A DNA stretch of 64,000 nt from CAVSJJ01 sp963728395 (lineage in GTDB: Bacteria; Actinomycetota; Actinomycetes; Actinomycetales; Dermatophilaceae), in assembly GCA_963728395.1 (NCBI GenBank), contig CAVSJJ010000008.1, positions 558,001-622,000 on the forward strand, given 5' to 3'. Position 1 is the first letter of the stretch; each line of letters begins with the position of its first letter. Made by a program: the position numbers and the translations under genes. Positions 35,361 through 44,188 of this stretch are shown one piece after another. The notes under the pieces are model-generated. The model was not told the DNA's origin, did not search any database, and saw nothing but the letters and a program-made list of their open reading frames with translations.

Positions 35361-35805
35361 CTACCTGCCCCTCACGCTGAACGCATAGAGGGCCCCTCCC
35401 GGATGAGGATCCGGAGGCAGCAGGGTGTAACCGGTTCCCCAGTGGACGGCGCCGTCGACGACCGACGCGCCGGAGTAGCGGGTGTCACCCGACGCGTAGT
35501 CCCAGAGGATCGCGCCGGAGGACGCCTTTCAGCGCATCCATGTGACCGGCGGCATCGCCCGAGCATCCGAGGATCACGCCGTCGACGGCGGCGACCGGAC
35601 CAGGAGCTCCGCCTCCGGTGGGCGCTGCCGTGGTCCAGCGAATGGCCCCTGTCGCTGCGTCGATGGCGGACCAACCGCCGGCGTTGGTGACGGTGCCGTC
35701 CTTGAGCGTCCACGGCTTGGCCTCGCTGGTGGCGTTGCCCGTGTAGATACGCGAGCCGTCGACCGTGGAACCACCCTGATCGCCGCCGCCGGCGCCCCCC
35801 GTGCC
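35361..35805 (-). pseudogene. PQQ-like beta-propeller protein, C-terminal remnant
   Basis: On the minus strand, a fragment reads ...GGSTVDGSRIYTGNATSEAK, AIDAATGAIRW and VDGVILGCSGDAAGHMDAL. After a frameshift near 35525 it continues SGAILWDYASGDTRYSGASV and ends ALYAFSVRGR with TAG at 35361-35363. The repeated dATGxxxW/VxxGxxY pattern is that of PQQ-enzyme blades. No start or N-terminal blades exist; at about 35805-35820 it abuts the LuxR remnant in another frame. Clearly non-functional. Confidence 0.75.
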
Positions 35806-35811
35806 GGCCTG

Positions 35812-36596
35812 CTGGGGCCCTCGCCTCGACGACCTGCCCCTCGCGGTGCAGCATTCCTGCTGCGGCCAGCGGCCGCAGCAGGAATGCTGCACCAACGCCC
35901 ACAAGGGGTTTCCGCCGGCCTTGGCCAGCATCGCCCCCAACTCCGGACCGGGCGAGGCGCCCAGCTCGTGGGAAGCAAGCCTTGCTGTCTGCTCGACCGT
36001 GAGCGATCGGAGCGTGAGGGTGGGCGCCCTCGGCCGCAAAGCTCATCGAGCAACCGGGCCGCATCGCCCGACAACGGGGCCGGACGGGCTGTCGTGACGA
36101 CCAGCGGCGACGAGAGCGGCAGCCGCCGCACCAGAGACGAGATCGCCAGCAGGCTCGCCCCGTCCATCCAGTGCAGGTCCTCTGCCACCAGGCGCACCGG
36201 GCGTTCGGCGCACGCGGTCTCCACGAGGTCCACAATGTCCTCGACGACGGCATACTGAATGCCGCCTGCAGCCGGCATCGAGCCGGCTCCCCGACCGGCC
36301 GGCTGTATGCCGATCGCCGGCCTGCGCCGGTCCGGTGACCGCGGGCTCAGACTCAGCGCCTCCGCGACGGCTCCGAACGGTCTGGTGCGTTCGAAGGGAT
36401 GAGCCTGACCGCAGAACACGGTCACTGTGCGAGACCGGACGTCAGCGAACATGCTCCCCACGAGGCGCCTCTTGCCGATGCCCGCCTCCCCCTCGATCGC
36501 GAGGATGGACGCCCGCCCCTCGACGAGGTCCCGGATGGCGGCGGCCGCCTGAGTCCACTCGACCTCGCGCCCCACGAGCCCCTCCGCCGTGGACAT
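35812..36596 (-). pseudogene. LuxR-family AAA ATPase regulator, N-terminal remnant with frameshifts
   Basis: ATG 36596 opens MSTAEGLVGREVEW, followed by ILAIEGEAGIGKRRLV, where the Walker A Thr/Ser is replaced by Arg. LVAEDLHWMDGASLLAISSL (Walker B) follows. Around 36045 the frame changes and the chain continues as LTLRSLTVEQTARLASHELG and AKAGGNPLWALV. A second frame change occurs at the palindrome 35845-35893, after which FLLRPLAAAGMLHREGQVV continues. The helix-turn-helix part is gone; the fragment runs into a PQQ remnant. A LAL-type regulator killed by frameshifts and a deletion. Confidence 0.75.
35845..35893. repeat. Perfect 23-bp-arm palindrome inside pseudogene
   Basis: Arms 35845-35867 and 35871-35893 with a 3-nt centre. 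The right arm, read on minus, encodes the expected LAAAGMLH of the regulator. The left arm looks like its inverted copy and coincides with a frame change consistent with +8, +2 or -1 bases. Confidence 0.85.
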
Positions 36597-36813
36597 CTGC
36601 CGAGCGTCCCCCAAACGGTCCCCGGAGTCCAGGAGCTCAGTCCCGTCCCGACGCCGCGGGAGCCTGCCCGGTATGCCGGATCCCGGCTGCCTGGCGCAGC
36701 ACCACCCGGTCTGGTGCACAGTTCCCGTCGGCACCGGACACCGGACACCGGACACCGGCGAACGTGCCGAGCCGGTGCGCCTCTGCGGCAACGCTCGGAT
36801 AGGGGCTGGGATG

Positions 36814-36861
36814 GAGCTGGCGAGGGGACTCGAACCCCTAACCACCTGTTTACAAGACAGG
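36814..36861 (-). other. tRNA-Thr 3'-half copy (att-like site)
   Basis: 48 bp match 49418-49465 of the tRNA-Thr gene in the same orientation, covering discriminator, 3' acceptor strand, T-arm, variable loop and anticodon loop. The two differences are compensatory bases of one T-stem pair. The 5' half of the tRNA is missing and the match stops at the anticodon stem on the island side. This is the layout left when an integrase recombines in a tRNA gene. Confidence 0.75.
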
Positions 36862-36928
36862 GCGCGCTCCCCCGGCACACCCGTGTTGACCTGCACAAAC
36901 ATGTTCATGTATGCCGATACGGCACTTG

Positions 36929-36950
36929 TCGTGCGATCCACGTGCGATAC
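36929..36950. repeat. Direct repeat, left island end
   Basis: TCGTGCGATCCACGTGCGAT (first 20 bases) then AC. One mismatch from 49224-49245. Each copy itself contains two CGTGCGAT words 11 bp apart, reminiscent of recombinase arm-type sites. Confidence 0.6.
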
Positions 36951-37074
36951 GAAAGCACCCGCATGTCCGCTCCTGTCACGAGCGTGGGTCGGAGACTGGC
37001 TTCACCAAGGCCGGCGCTAGCCTGGCGACGGGTCTCGAGCCGAGCGTCTTTGGGCGTGATGAGTGGAGTGTGTG

Positions 37075-38247
37075 ATGGAGCCAGGTGGCGCGGTTGACAT
37101 GGTGGGGCGGGGTCGGCGCCAGGGGGCGGACGCCGCGACGCTGGAGCGGCACTTCGGGGTGGGCGACGGGCTGCTCCCGTTGTGGATCGCGGAGCCGGAC
37201 CTCGACCTGGCGCCGGAGCTGACCGGGGCGCTGCGGGCGCGGGCGGCGACGGGGTGGTACGGCTACGAGATGCGGCCGGAGTCGGTGCTGGGGGCGTTCT
37301 GGCAGTGGGCGGCGGCCCGGCACGGGTGGGACCGCTCGGGTCTGCTCACGTCGGTGAGCCCGAGCGTGGGGACCTCGATCGGGGTGATGATCGAGCAGCT
37401 GACCGAGCCCGGTGACGGGGTGATCATCCAGCCGCCGGTCTTCACCGACTTCAAGCCGCTGGTCACCGCCGCCGGCCGGACACCGGTGCGCAACGCTCTT
37501 GCGTTGACCGTCGACGGGTACCGGATGGATCTGGAGGACCTGGCGGTCAAGGCGTCGGACCCGCACACGAGGATGCTCATCCTGTGCAGCCCGCACAACC
37601 CGGTCGGCCGGGTGTGGACGCGGGAGGAGCTGGCGCAGGTCGCCACCATCTGCGCGGAGCATGACGTGTTCGTCCTGGCCGACGAGATCCACGCCGATGT
37701 GGTGCTGGCGCCGCACCGGTTCGTCCCGTTCGCGGTGGCCGCGACCGGCATCGACGTCGCGTGGGCGGCGACCCACGGACCGATCAAGACATTTGGCCTG
37801 GCGGGGGTGTGCGACACGGTGCTGGTCACCGACCGTGAGGAGGTTGCCGAGCGGTTCGCGTCGCGGAGCTCGCAGTTGCACCTGAGCCGCAACAACGTCT
37901 TCGCCCTCACCGCGTTCGAGACGGCATACCGGCAGGGCGGGGGCTGGTTCGACGGCTTCCTCGAGCTGGTCGCCCACAACGTCGAGGTGCTCCGTGAGCG
38001 GCTGCCCGAGCAGGTCCGGGTGCTGCCGGTGGAAGGCACCTACCTGGCGTGGCTCGATCTGCGTGAGCTGGGCCTGACGGTCCCGCAGATCCCGACCTGG
38101 CTCGCCTCCGCGGCCGGGCTCGCCCTGAGCCCGGGACACTGGTTCGGGCGGGAGGGCGCCGGCTTCGCCCGGATGACCATCGCCGCCCCCAGCCACACCA
38201 TCGAGCGGGCCGCCGACCAGCTCGCAGCCGCCGTCGCCGCCCGGTAG
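37075..38247 (+). CDS. PatB/MalY-type PLP-dependent C-S lyase (cystathionine beta-lyase)
   Basis: 390 aa from ATG 37075 with GGAG 6 bp upstream; GTG 37063 is an alternative. Class I aminotransferase fold: GDGLLPLWIAEPDLDLAPEL, ILCSPHNPVGRVW, VLADEIHADVVL, and PLP lysine in THGPIKTFGLAG. PatB/MalY enzymes cleave cystathionine to homocysteine and may act as regulators. It lies just inside the left island boundary on the strand opposite the sugar operon. It does contain one GGCATACC site, so it may be a host gene captured next to the junction. Confidence 0.88.
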   Translation: MEPGGAVDMVGRGRRQGADAATLERHFGVGDGLLPLWIAEPDLDLAPELTGALRARAATGWYGYEMRPESVLGAFWQWAAARHGWDRSGLLTSVSPSVGTSIGVMIEQLTEPGDGVIIQPPVFTDFKPLVTAAGRTPVRNALALTVDGYRMDLEDLAVKASDPHTRMLILCSPHNPVGRVWTREELAQVATICAEHDVFVLADEIHADVVLAPHRFVPFAVAATGIDVAWAATHGPIKTFGLAGVCDTVLVTDREEVAERFASRSSQLHLSRNNVFALTAFETAYRQGGGWFDGFLELVAHNVEVLRERLPEQVRVLPVEGTYLAWLDLRELGLTVPQIPTWLASAAGLALSPGHWFGREGAGFARMTIAAPSHTIERAADQLAAAVAAR

Positions 38248-38418
38248 ACCCCCACCGGGGCTATCCGCCCGTTCGGGGCCGTGGGCGCTGCCGTCGTACT
38301 GGTTCAGGCGGGTTGCGGGGCCAGCGAACGAAGCGCGTCGGCACCGACGGGTTCCGCGGCGAGGAGAAGGATGATGGCGGTTCGAGGGGCGGCGGAGGCG
38401 ATCGCGGCCAGAGCGCCG

Positions 38419-39450
38419 TCAGGGATGACGGCCCGGCTCTACCTCGGCCGACGCAGGCGCGTCGTCGAGCAGGCGCCGGGCCTCTTCCACATCCGTGATC
38501 ATCACATTGATCCAGCCGCCCCGCAGGGCTGCCCGGATGGCTGAGTGCTTGCGGGCCCCGCCGGCGACCCCAACCCTCCGGGGGACGGCGCGCATCTGGT
38601 CGGGACCGATGCCGATGACGCGGTCATCGACGGTGGAGGCCACGTGCTTGCCGTCCTCATCGAAGAACCGCAGACAGATGTCTCCCACGGCGCCCGCCTT
38701 GCGGAGGAGCTCCTGGTCTGCCTCGACGAGGGCGTTGCCGCTCGCCCGGAGCAGGGGCGACGGCTCGAGTGAGCCGATGCCGACAAGGACCAGGGTCAGG
38801 TCCGGCCAGATGTCCATGACGGTGGCCACGGTGGGGTCCGCGACAAGCAGGTCGCGTGCCGACACGCTGCCCAGCATGCCCGGCGCTGGCATGAAGACCG
38901 GGTTGGCGCCGGTCGCGGAGGCGAACAGACCCATGAGCCGGGTCGCCTCCATCTGCACCCGCGGGTCCCCGACCCCGCCTACCACCTGGACGACCGTGTC
39001 GACGCCGGCGACCCGGGCCGGCCGCATCGCCTGCACCGCTGCCAGGAGGGTCGACGACCAGGACGAGATGCCCACGACATCCCCGCCGGCCAGCGTGGTC
39101 TCGAGGTAGTGACCCGTGGCTGCACCCAGGGCCGAGATGACGAAGTCGTCCGACCCGCCGGTGTCGACGACGACGGCCTCGGTCAGCCCATACTCTTGCT
39201 CGAGCGCCTCCTCGAGATCGGTGTGGACGCCCGGCGGCAGGGTGATCGTCGTCTGGACGATGCCGACGTCAGTGGCCCTCTTGAGCAGCCGCGAGACCCG
39301 TGGCTGCGAGACACGCAGCTCCTCAGCGATCTCCGACTGACGCATCCCGCGCTCGTGGTACATCCGGGCGATCTTGGCCATCAGCCGGAACAGGTCGTCA
39401 GGGCTACCGCCACTTCGGGGGTCCCGCGCCGGAGCGCGATGACGCTCCAC
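38419..39450 (-). CDS. SorC/DeoR-type sugar-responsive regulator
   Basis: 343 aa from GTG 39450, fixed by a perfect AGGAGGT site 7 bp upstream; a start at 39486 would bury that site in the gene. N-terminal HTH (RGMRQSEIAEELRVSQPRVSRLLKRA), then a SorC C-terminal sugar-binding domain of the phosphosugar-isomerase fold (VGISSWSSTLLAAV, GGARKHSAIRAALRGGWINVMITD). It is the last gene of the sugar operon, 117 bp after the transketolase. Probably represses or activates the operon in response to a phosphorylated sugar. Candidate operator at 48634-48655. Confidence 0.88.
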   Translation of the reverse strand: MERHRAPARDPRSGGSPDDLFRLMAKIARMYHERGMRQSEIAEELRVSQPRVSRLLKRATDVGIVQTTITLPPGVHTDLEEALEQEYGLTEAVVVDTGGSDDFVISALGAATGHYLETTLAGGDVVGISSWSSTLLAAVQAMRPARVAGVDTVVQVVGGVGDPRVQMEATRLMGLFASATGANPVFMPAPGMLGSVSARDLLVADPTVATVMDIWPDLTLVLVGIGSLEPSPLLRASGNALVEADQELLRKAGAVGDICLRFFDEDGKHVASTVDDRVIGIGPDQMRAVPRRVGVAGGARKHSAIRAALRGGWINVMITDVEEARRLLDDAPASAEVEPGRHP

Positions 39451-39567
39451 CTTCGGACCTCCTTGGTTTGGTCTACGGCTCGACATCGGTGGCCCTGGGA
39501 GCGGTGCGCTCGACGGCAGTGCGGGGCGCTCGGGTGATGCTATCGCGTAAGTCTGGGGGCCCCGCCC

Positions 39568-40521
39568 TCACCGCCCGAGGAGATCGTGGACCGCGGCGGA
39601 GATCCCCGTCGGGCTGATCCCAAAGTGGTCCATCAACCAGCCGACGGACCCGGTCGGGGCGAAGACGTCAGGGACGCCGACGAACCTCATCGGCACCGGC
39701 CGGTGCTGCACGACGAGCTCCGCGACGGCACCTCCCAGACCCGACGTCAGGGCCTCCTCGACCGTGACGATCCCGCCGGTCTCCCGCGCAGCAGCCAGAA
39801 GGGAGTGCTCGTCCAGCGGCTTGATAGTCGGCATCGACAGGACTCGCGCGTCGATCCCCTCGGCGGCCAGGTCGGCGGCGGCGTCGAGGGCTCGGGCCAC
39901 GACGGTTCCCGTGGCAACGATCGTCGCGTCCGTGCCATCGCGCAGCGTGACCGCGCGTCCGGGCACGAATTCGTACCCCGGCGGGTTCACGTCCGGGACG
40001 CCCATCCGGGAGACCCGCACGAACACCGGCCCGTCATGACCCGCGGCCCACCGGATCGCCTGGGCGGTCTCGTTCGGGTCGCTGGGCACCACCACGGTCA
40101 GCCCAGGGATCGCCCGGAGCCACGCGAGGTCCTCGATGGAGTGGTGGGTCGGGCCAAGCTCTCCGTAGGCCATCCCAGGGCTCATGCCGCACAGGACCAT
40201 GTGGTGCTGGGAGTACGCGGCGTCGACCTTGATCTGCTCCATCGCCCGGGCGGTGAGGAAGCAGGCCGCCGCTGACACGAACGGGATCTTCCCTCCGTTC
40301 GCGAGCCCGGCGGCCACGCCGAGCATGTCCTGCTCGGCGATCCCGACGTTGATGAGCCGATCGGGGAAGCGCGCGCCGAACGGTCCGAGCTTGCTTGAAC
40401 CGACGGAGTCGTTGACGACCGCGACGATCCGCGGGTCAACCTCTGCCAACTCGAGCAGGGTCTCGACGAAGGCGTCGCGGCAGTCGTGCAGCACCTGCTC
40501 CGGGGTGACGGTATCGGTCAT
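39568..40521 (-). CDS. Transketolase-like enzyme, C-terminal subunit
   Basis: 317 aa, ATG 40521 overlapping the stop of the N-terminal subunit (ATGA). Contains the pyrimidine-binding domain (NVGIAEQDMLGVAAGLANGG with the catalytic Glu, TARAMEQIKVDAAYS) and the C-terminal domain. Together with the preceding gene it makes one split transketolase. In apulose-4-phosphate and related pathways, such split transketolases act on a ketose phosphate. The exact donor is not determined here. Confidence 0.85.
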   Translation of the reverse strand: MTDTVTPEQVLHDCRDAFVETLLELAEVDPRIVAVVNDSVGSSKLGPFGARFPDRLINVGIAEQDMLGVAAGLANGGKIPFVSAAACFLTARAMEQIKVDAAYSQHHMVLCGMSPGMAYGELGPTHHSIEDLAWLRAIPGLTVVVPSDPNETAQAIRWAAGHDGPVFVRVSRMGVPDVNPPGYEFVPGRAVTLRDGTDATIVATGTVVARALDAAADLAAEGIDARVLSMPTIKPLDEHSLLAAARETGGIVTVEEALTSGLGGAVAELVVQHRPVPMRFVGVPDVFAPTGSVGWLMDHFGISPTGISAAVHDLLGR

Positions 40522-41435
40522 GATGAGGACTCCAGTTCGTTCAGGGCGAGGGCCACTTGTTCTGGGGAGGGGACCTTGTGGTGCCAGGCGACCTCGTCGC
40601 TCATGAAGCTGATCGGATGCCCCTTGTGGGTGTGGGCGATCACCGCGGTGGGCTTGCCCGAGTCGGCCGGCACCTCGGCGAAGACATCGGCCAGCGCCCC
40701 GTGATCGTGCCCGTCGACCTCGACAACCTCCAGGCCGAAGGACCGCAGCTTGTCGCCGAGCGGCTCGAGGTTGTTGGTATCGAGCACCGTGGCACCCTGC
40801 TGCAGCCGGTTGCGGTCGACGACGACGCACAGGCGGGACAGCGAGTGGTTGCCCGCGGTCATGAGGGCCTCCCAGTTGGAGCCTTCCTGCAGCTCACCGT
40901 CGCCGACGACGACGAAGGTCCGGCGGGACGAGCCGTCGAGCGCTCCGGCGAACGCCGTCCCGACGGCGATGGGCAGTCCGTGCCCGAGGGGGCCGGTGCT
41001 TGCCTCCACGGCGTCGATCTTGGTCCGCGCGGGGTGTCCGTTGAGCTGCGAGCGGGGCTGCATGAAGGTACCCAGCTGTTCGGGCGGAAGGAAGCCGGCC
41101 ATGGCAAGGGTCGTGTACAGCGCCGCGGCGGCGTGCCCCTTGGAGAGGATGAACCGGTCACGGTCCGGGTCGTCGAGCCGACCCGGGGTCACGTTCATCG
41201 CGTGCAGGTAGAGCGTCACCAGGATGTCGATGACCGAGAACTCGCCACCGATATGGCCCAGCCCGGCCGCCCTGACCATCTGGATGTCCCGACGACGCAC
41301 GAGCCGCGCTGCCTCCGCGAGGTGGGCGGCCACCTGGGAGTGGTCGGCGCCTTCGGGCACCCGGCCCAGCACGGGCAGCACGTCCGAGGGCACCACCCCC
41401 ACGTCGACCGAGGGCACGAGATCCTCCTCGATCAT
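40518..41435 (-). CDS. Transketolase-like enzyme, N-terminal (TPP-binding) subunit
   Basis: 305 aa, ATG 41435 with GAGGAG 6 bp upstream, overlapping the isomerase stop. TPP PP-domain: GHIGGEFSVIDILVTLYLH, LSKGHAAAALYTTLA, TGPLGHGLPIAVGTA, and the GDGELQEGSNWEA motif binding Mg/TPP, with VVVDRNRLQQ. Length half of a normal transketolase, complemented by the next gene. Split form typical of specialised sugar operons rather than the housekeeping pentose phosphate enzyme. Confidence 0.87.
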   Translation of the reverse strand: MIEEDLVPSVDVGVVPSDVLPVLGRVPEGADHSQVAAHLAEAARLVRRRDIQMVRAAGLGHIGGEFSVIDILVTLYLHAMNVTPGRLDDPDRDRFILSKGHAAAALYTTLAMAGFLPPEQLGTFMQPRSQLNGHPARTKIDAVEASTGPLGHGLPIAVGTAFAGALDGSSRRTFVVVGDGELQEGSNWEALMTAGNHSLSRLCVVVDRNRLQQGATVLDTNNLEPLGDKLRSFGLEVVEVDGHDHGALADVFAEVPADSGKPTAVIAHTHKGHPISFMSDEVAWHHKVPSPEQVALALNELESSS

Positions 41436-42424
41436 GAGTCGCTCCTCAGGCACGAGAAGAGAACGTCCTGGACCAGACGCTGGGCCGCCATGGCGTCCTG
41501 GCTTGACTGGGCCTCGCGCAGCGCGTCGATGTCCAGCTCGTCCAAGGCATGGTGGATGCCCTTGAGGAAGCGGATGGACAGCTTGGCCGCCTCGACGGTG
41601 TCCTCCCTGAACGGGAACTGGTCGAGCTGCCAGACACCTTCCCAGCCGTTGATCTTCAGCGTGTAGAAGAACTCGAAGAGCTCCACCGGGTGCACCGTCC
41701 CGACCACCATGTCGTCGTCCCAGCCACGGAGATTGTCGTTGACGTCCATGCCCCAGAGCAGGCCGTGGTCGATAAGCAGCTGCGCGGCTGCGGCCGGTGA
41801 CTCGCCTCCGTAGAGGGCGTGGCCGAAGTCCAGCAGCACACCGACGTTGTCCACGCCCATGGCCTTGATGCCGAGCGCGGTCTTGGCTGCCGAGTCCCAG
41901 AACATCTTGTTGCGAGGCTCTCGCGGCTTGTACTCGATGACGATCTTGATGTCGGGGTTGGCCAGCGCCAGCTCCCGCATCCCGGAGACAGCCAGCTCCC
42001 ACTCCTCGTGGTGGTTCACCTGGAACGGGTAGTCCCATCCGTCCTGGCCGGGCCAGACCTTGAGGTACTTGGCGCCCAGGTCACGTACGACGTCTGCCGC
42101 CTCGTTCAGCACCTCGAGGGCCTCGGCCCGGACGGCCGGGTCAGGGTTGGTGAAGGCGCCCTTGCTGAACCGGCGCATGTAGATCTCCGGGGTGACGCCG
42201 ATCGCCTCGAGCTCATGCTCCTTCAGGGCGGCCTTGACCTGCTCGGCCGTGACGCCCTCGGTGAACGGGTACGGCACGTCGACGACGGACAGGTCGCCGA
42301 CCGCGCCCGCGCGGGCAATCTGCTCCAGCGTCGAGACGGGCGGCGCATAGCCGTCGGTGGCATAGCGGTCCACGTAGCTGGCGAAGTGCCAGAGGCCGGC
42401 ACCGAACTTGGGGTACTCAGACAT
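41432..42424 (-). CDS. Xylose isomerase-like TIM-barrel sugar isomerase/epimerase
   Basis: 330 aa from ATG 42424 (GGAGA about 9 bp upstream; 42448 possible). AP-endonuclease-2/xylose isomerase-like barrel with expected metal ligands in VIEYKPREPR (Glu), LLDFGHALYGG (Asp/His), GMDVNDN (Asp). It probably converts the imported aldose to a ketose, such as D-apiose to apulose. Coupled to the transketolase gene by a 4-bp overlap, so its product feeds the kinase and transketolase. Confidence 0.8.
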   Translation of the reverse strand: MSEYPKFGAGLWHFASYVDRYATDGYAPPVSTLEQIARAGAVGDLSVVDVPYPFTEGVTAEQVKAALKEHELEAIGVTPEIYMRRFSKGAFTNPDPAVRAEALEVLNEAADVVRDLGAKYLKVWPGQDGWDYPFQVNHHEEWELAVSGMRELALANPDIKIVIEYKPREPRNKMFWDSAAKTALGIKAMGVDNVGVLLDFGHALYGGESPAAAAQLLIDHGLLWGMDVNDNLRGWDDDMVVGTVHPVELFEFFYTLKINGWEGVWQLDQFPFREDTVEAAKLSIRFLKGIHHALDELDIDALREAQSSQDAMAAQRLVQDVLFSCLRSDS

Positions 42425-42488
42425 GGTTCTCGATCTCCGATCAGTCATCGTTGGTGGCCAGAGGGATGGTCACTCGCTCGGGTGGTGC

Positions 42489-44030
42489 TCACGGTTGGCC
42501 GACCGCTCGTCCGCGCGACCGGTCCACGGCCGCAGACCACGCCGCGCGCCGTGCAGCGCGGTCTTTCGGGGGCAGGGTCGGGCTCAGGGTGGGGGTCCTC
42601 AGTGAGGGCGGTGCTTCGTCGACCGCAGGTGCCTCGGGTGTCACGCCCAGCGACTGGGCGGCGAGCAGGGCCACGCCCATGGCGGAGGCATCGGTCGAGT
42701 CCGAGACGCGCACCGCCCGGCCAAGGAGGTCGGCCTGCAGCTGCATGAGCAGCCCGGACGCGGTTGCGCCACCGTCGGCGTGAAGCACGTCGATCCGCGC
42801 TCCGCCGTCGGACTCGACCGCCTCGACGACGTCGGCGACCTGATGGGCGACCGCCTCGAGAGCTGCACGTGCCAGATGCGCTCGCTGCGTGCCACCGGTC
42901 ATCCCGACGAGCACACCCTGTGCGGCTCGGTCCCAGTAGGGCGCGCCGAGCCCCGAGAACGCCGGCACGAACGAGACGCCGCCGGCATCCTCGACCGTGC
43001 CGGCCAGGTCGGTGAGGAACGCGCCGCCCGGCTCATGCTCACCCGCACCCAACATGCGAGCCATCCAGTCCAGTGCCGACCCGCTGGCGACGATGTTGCC
43101 CTCCCGTGCGTAGGTGGGCCGGTCGGTGAGCCAGGCGATCGTGGTCGCGATCCCCGCGGGCGCCGCGTCCGGGCCCGAACACGGGGTCATCACCGAGGTT
43201 CCGGTGCCGTAGGTCGCTTTCCCGGCCCCCGGCAGGGTGCAGCCGTGGTGGTACAGCGCAGCGTGCGAGTCGGCAAGGATGGCGAGGACCGGCAGCCCGG
43301 CGGGGATGCCGTCGCCGCCTCGGGTCAGTCCGAACCCGGCATTCGACGCGCGCACCTCAGGGAGTGCGCTCAGCGGGATCCCGAACAGCTCAAGGAGGTC
43401 CGGGTGCCAGTCCAGATCGCGCAAGTCCAGGAGCAACGTCCGTGAGGCGTTCCCCGCCTCCGTAGCGAACTCACCGGTGAGGTTCCAGATCAGCCAGGCG
43501 TCGATGGTGCCCAGACAGACGTCGCCGACGGCGGCACCTGCGGCCATCACGGAGTCGAGCAGCCAACGCATCTTGGTGGCAGAGAACATGGGGTCCAAGG
43601 CGAGGCCGGTCCGGGAGCGGACCATGTCGGCCGACTCCCCCAGTGCCGCGCACTGTTGAGCCGTGCGGGCGTCCTGCCAGCCGAGAACCGGGCCGAGCGG
43701 CGCACCCGTCGTACGGCTCCACGCCACGACTGACTCGCGCTGGTTCGAGACGGCAACCGCGACCGGGGAAAGGTCGGGGGCGCTCGCAAGACACTCACGA
43801 ACCGCATCTGCCGTCGCTCCCCAGAGCTGTGCCGCATCCTGCTCGACCCAGCCCGCGGACGGGAAGTCGATCGCGACGCGGCGCGAGGCGCGGGCACCGA
43901 TCGACCCGGATCCCACATCGACGAGGAGCGCCTTGGTGTTGGTGGTGCCTTGGTCGATCGCGAGCACCCAGACGGGTGTTCCGACGACGTCAGACCCACC
44001 CTTCTGCGTGACCGCGGTCGTGTTCGACAC
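42489..44030 (-). CDS. FGGY-family carbohydrate kinase
   Basis: 513 aa, GTG 44030 with GAGGAGAGG upstream. Two-domain FGGY kinase: WVLAIDQGTTNTKALLVDVG (phosphate loop), SNQRESVVAWSR, GWQDARTAQQ, FSGLGAPYWD near residue 400, and LHADGGATASGLLMQ (adenosine site). Glycerol-kinase-like in several motifs, but not proven for glycerol. In this operon it should phosphorylate a ketose or polyol. The C-terminal Pro/Arg-rich tail of about 45 residues is unusual. Confidence 0.87.
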   Translation of the reverse strand: MSNTTAVTQKGGSDVVGTPVWVLAIDQGTTNTKALLVDVGSGSIGARASRRVAIDFPSAGWVEQDAAQLWGATADAVRECLASAPDLSPVAVAVSNQRESVVAWSRTTGAPLGPVLGWQDARTAQQCAALGESADMVRSRTGLALDPMFSATKMRWLLDSVMAAGAAVGDVCLGTIDAWLIWNLTGEFATEAGNASRTLLLDLRDLDWHPDLLELFGIPLSALPEVRASNAGFGLTRGGDGIPAGLPVLAILADSHAALYHHGCTLPGAGKATYGTGTSVMTPCSGPDAAPAGIATTIAWLTDRPTYAREGNIVASGSALDWMARMLGAGEHEPGGAFLTDLAGTVEDAGGVSFVPAFSGLGAPYWDRAAQGVLVGMTGGTQRAHLARAALEAVAHQVADVVEAVESDGGARIDVLHADGGATASGLLMQLQADLLGRAVRVSDSTDASAMGVALLAAQSLGVTPEAPAVDEAPPSLRTPTLSPTLPPKDRAARRAAWSAAVDRSRGRAVGQP

Positions 44031-44150
44031 GAGCCCTCTCCTCTGGTGGCTGGGGTCCAGGGTGGCCGCACCGCCACTCGTGGGAGCGTCGTGCCGAGGA
44101 CCCGATCGGTTGTTGTCTCAATCGACGTGCTGGTGGGAGCGACCGAGGTC

Positions 44151-44183
44151 GGCGGGGACGAGCCACGGGGGCCCGTCCCCGCC
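44151..44183 (-). terminator. Hairpin between binding-protein gene and kinase gene
   Basis: GGCGGGGACG (44151-44160) pairs with CGTCCCCGCC (44174-44183), 13-nt loop, directly after the binding-protein stop on the minus strand. No U-run. May be a partial terminator or an mRNA 3'-end stabiliser giving more binding protein than kinase. Confidence 0.55.
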
Positions 44184-44188
44184 AGGAC

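Larger units (their letters stand above)
36597..37074. other. Non-coding stretch with island boundary
   Basis: No supported gene. It holds the tRNA-Thr 3'-half copy (36814-36861) and the direct-repeat unit at 36929-36950. A GGACACCGGACACC short tandem repeat lies near 36735-36755. Confidence 0.6.

Noticed and set aside
36335..37020. Plus and minus frames across 36.3-37.0 kb, including the sequence CKQVVRGSSPLASS
   Set aside because: Derived from the displaced tRNA 3' half and pseudogene shadow; no family match.
38281..38544. Plus-strand frame between the lyase and SorC genes
   Set aside because: Overlaps the SorC 3' end, no ribosome site and no recognisable domain.
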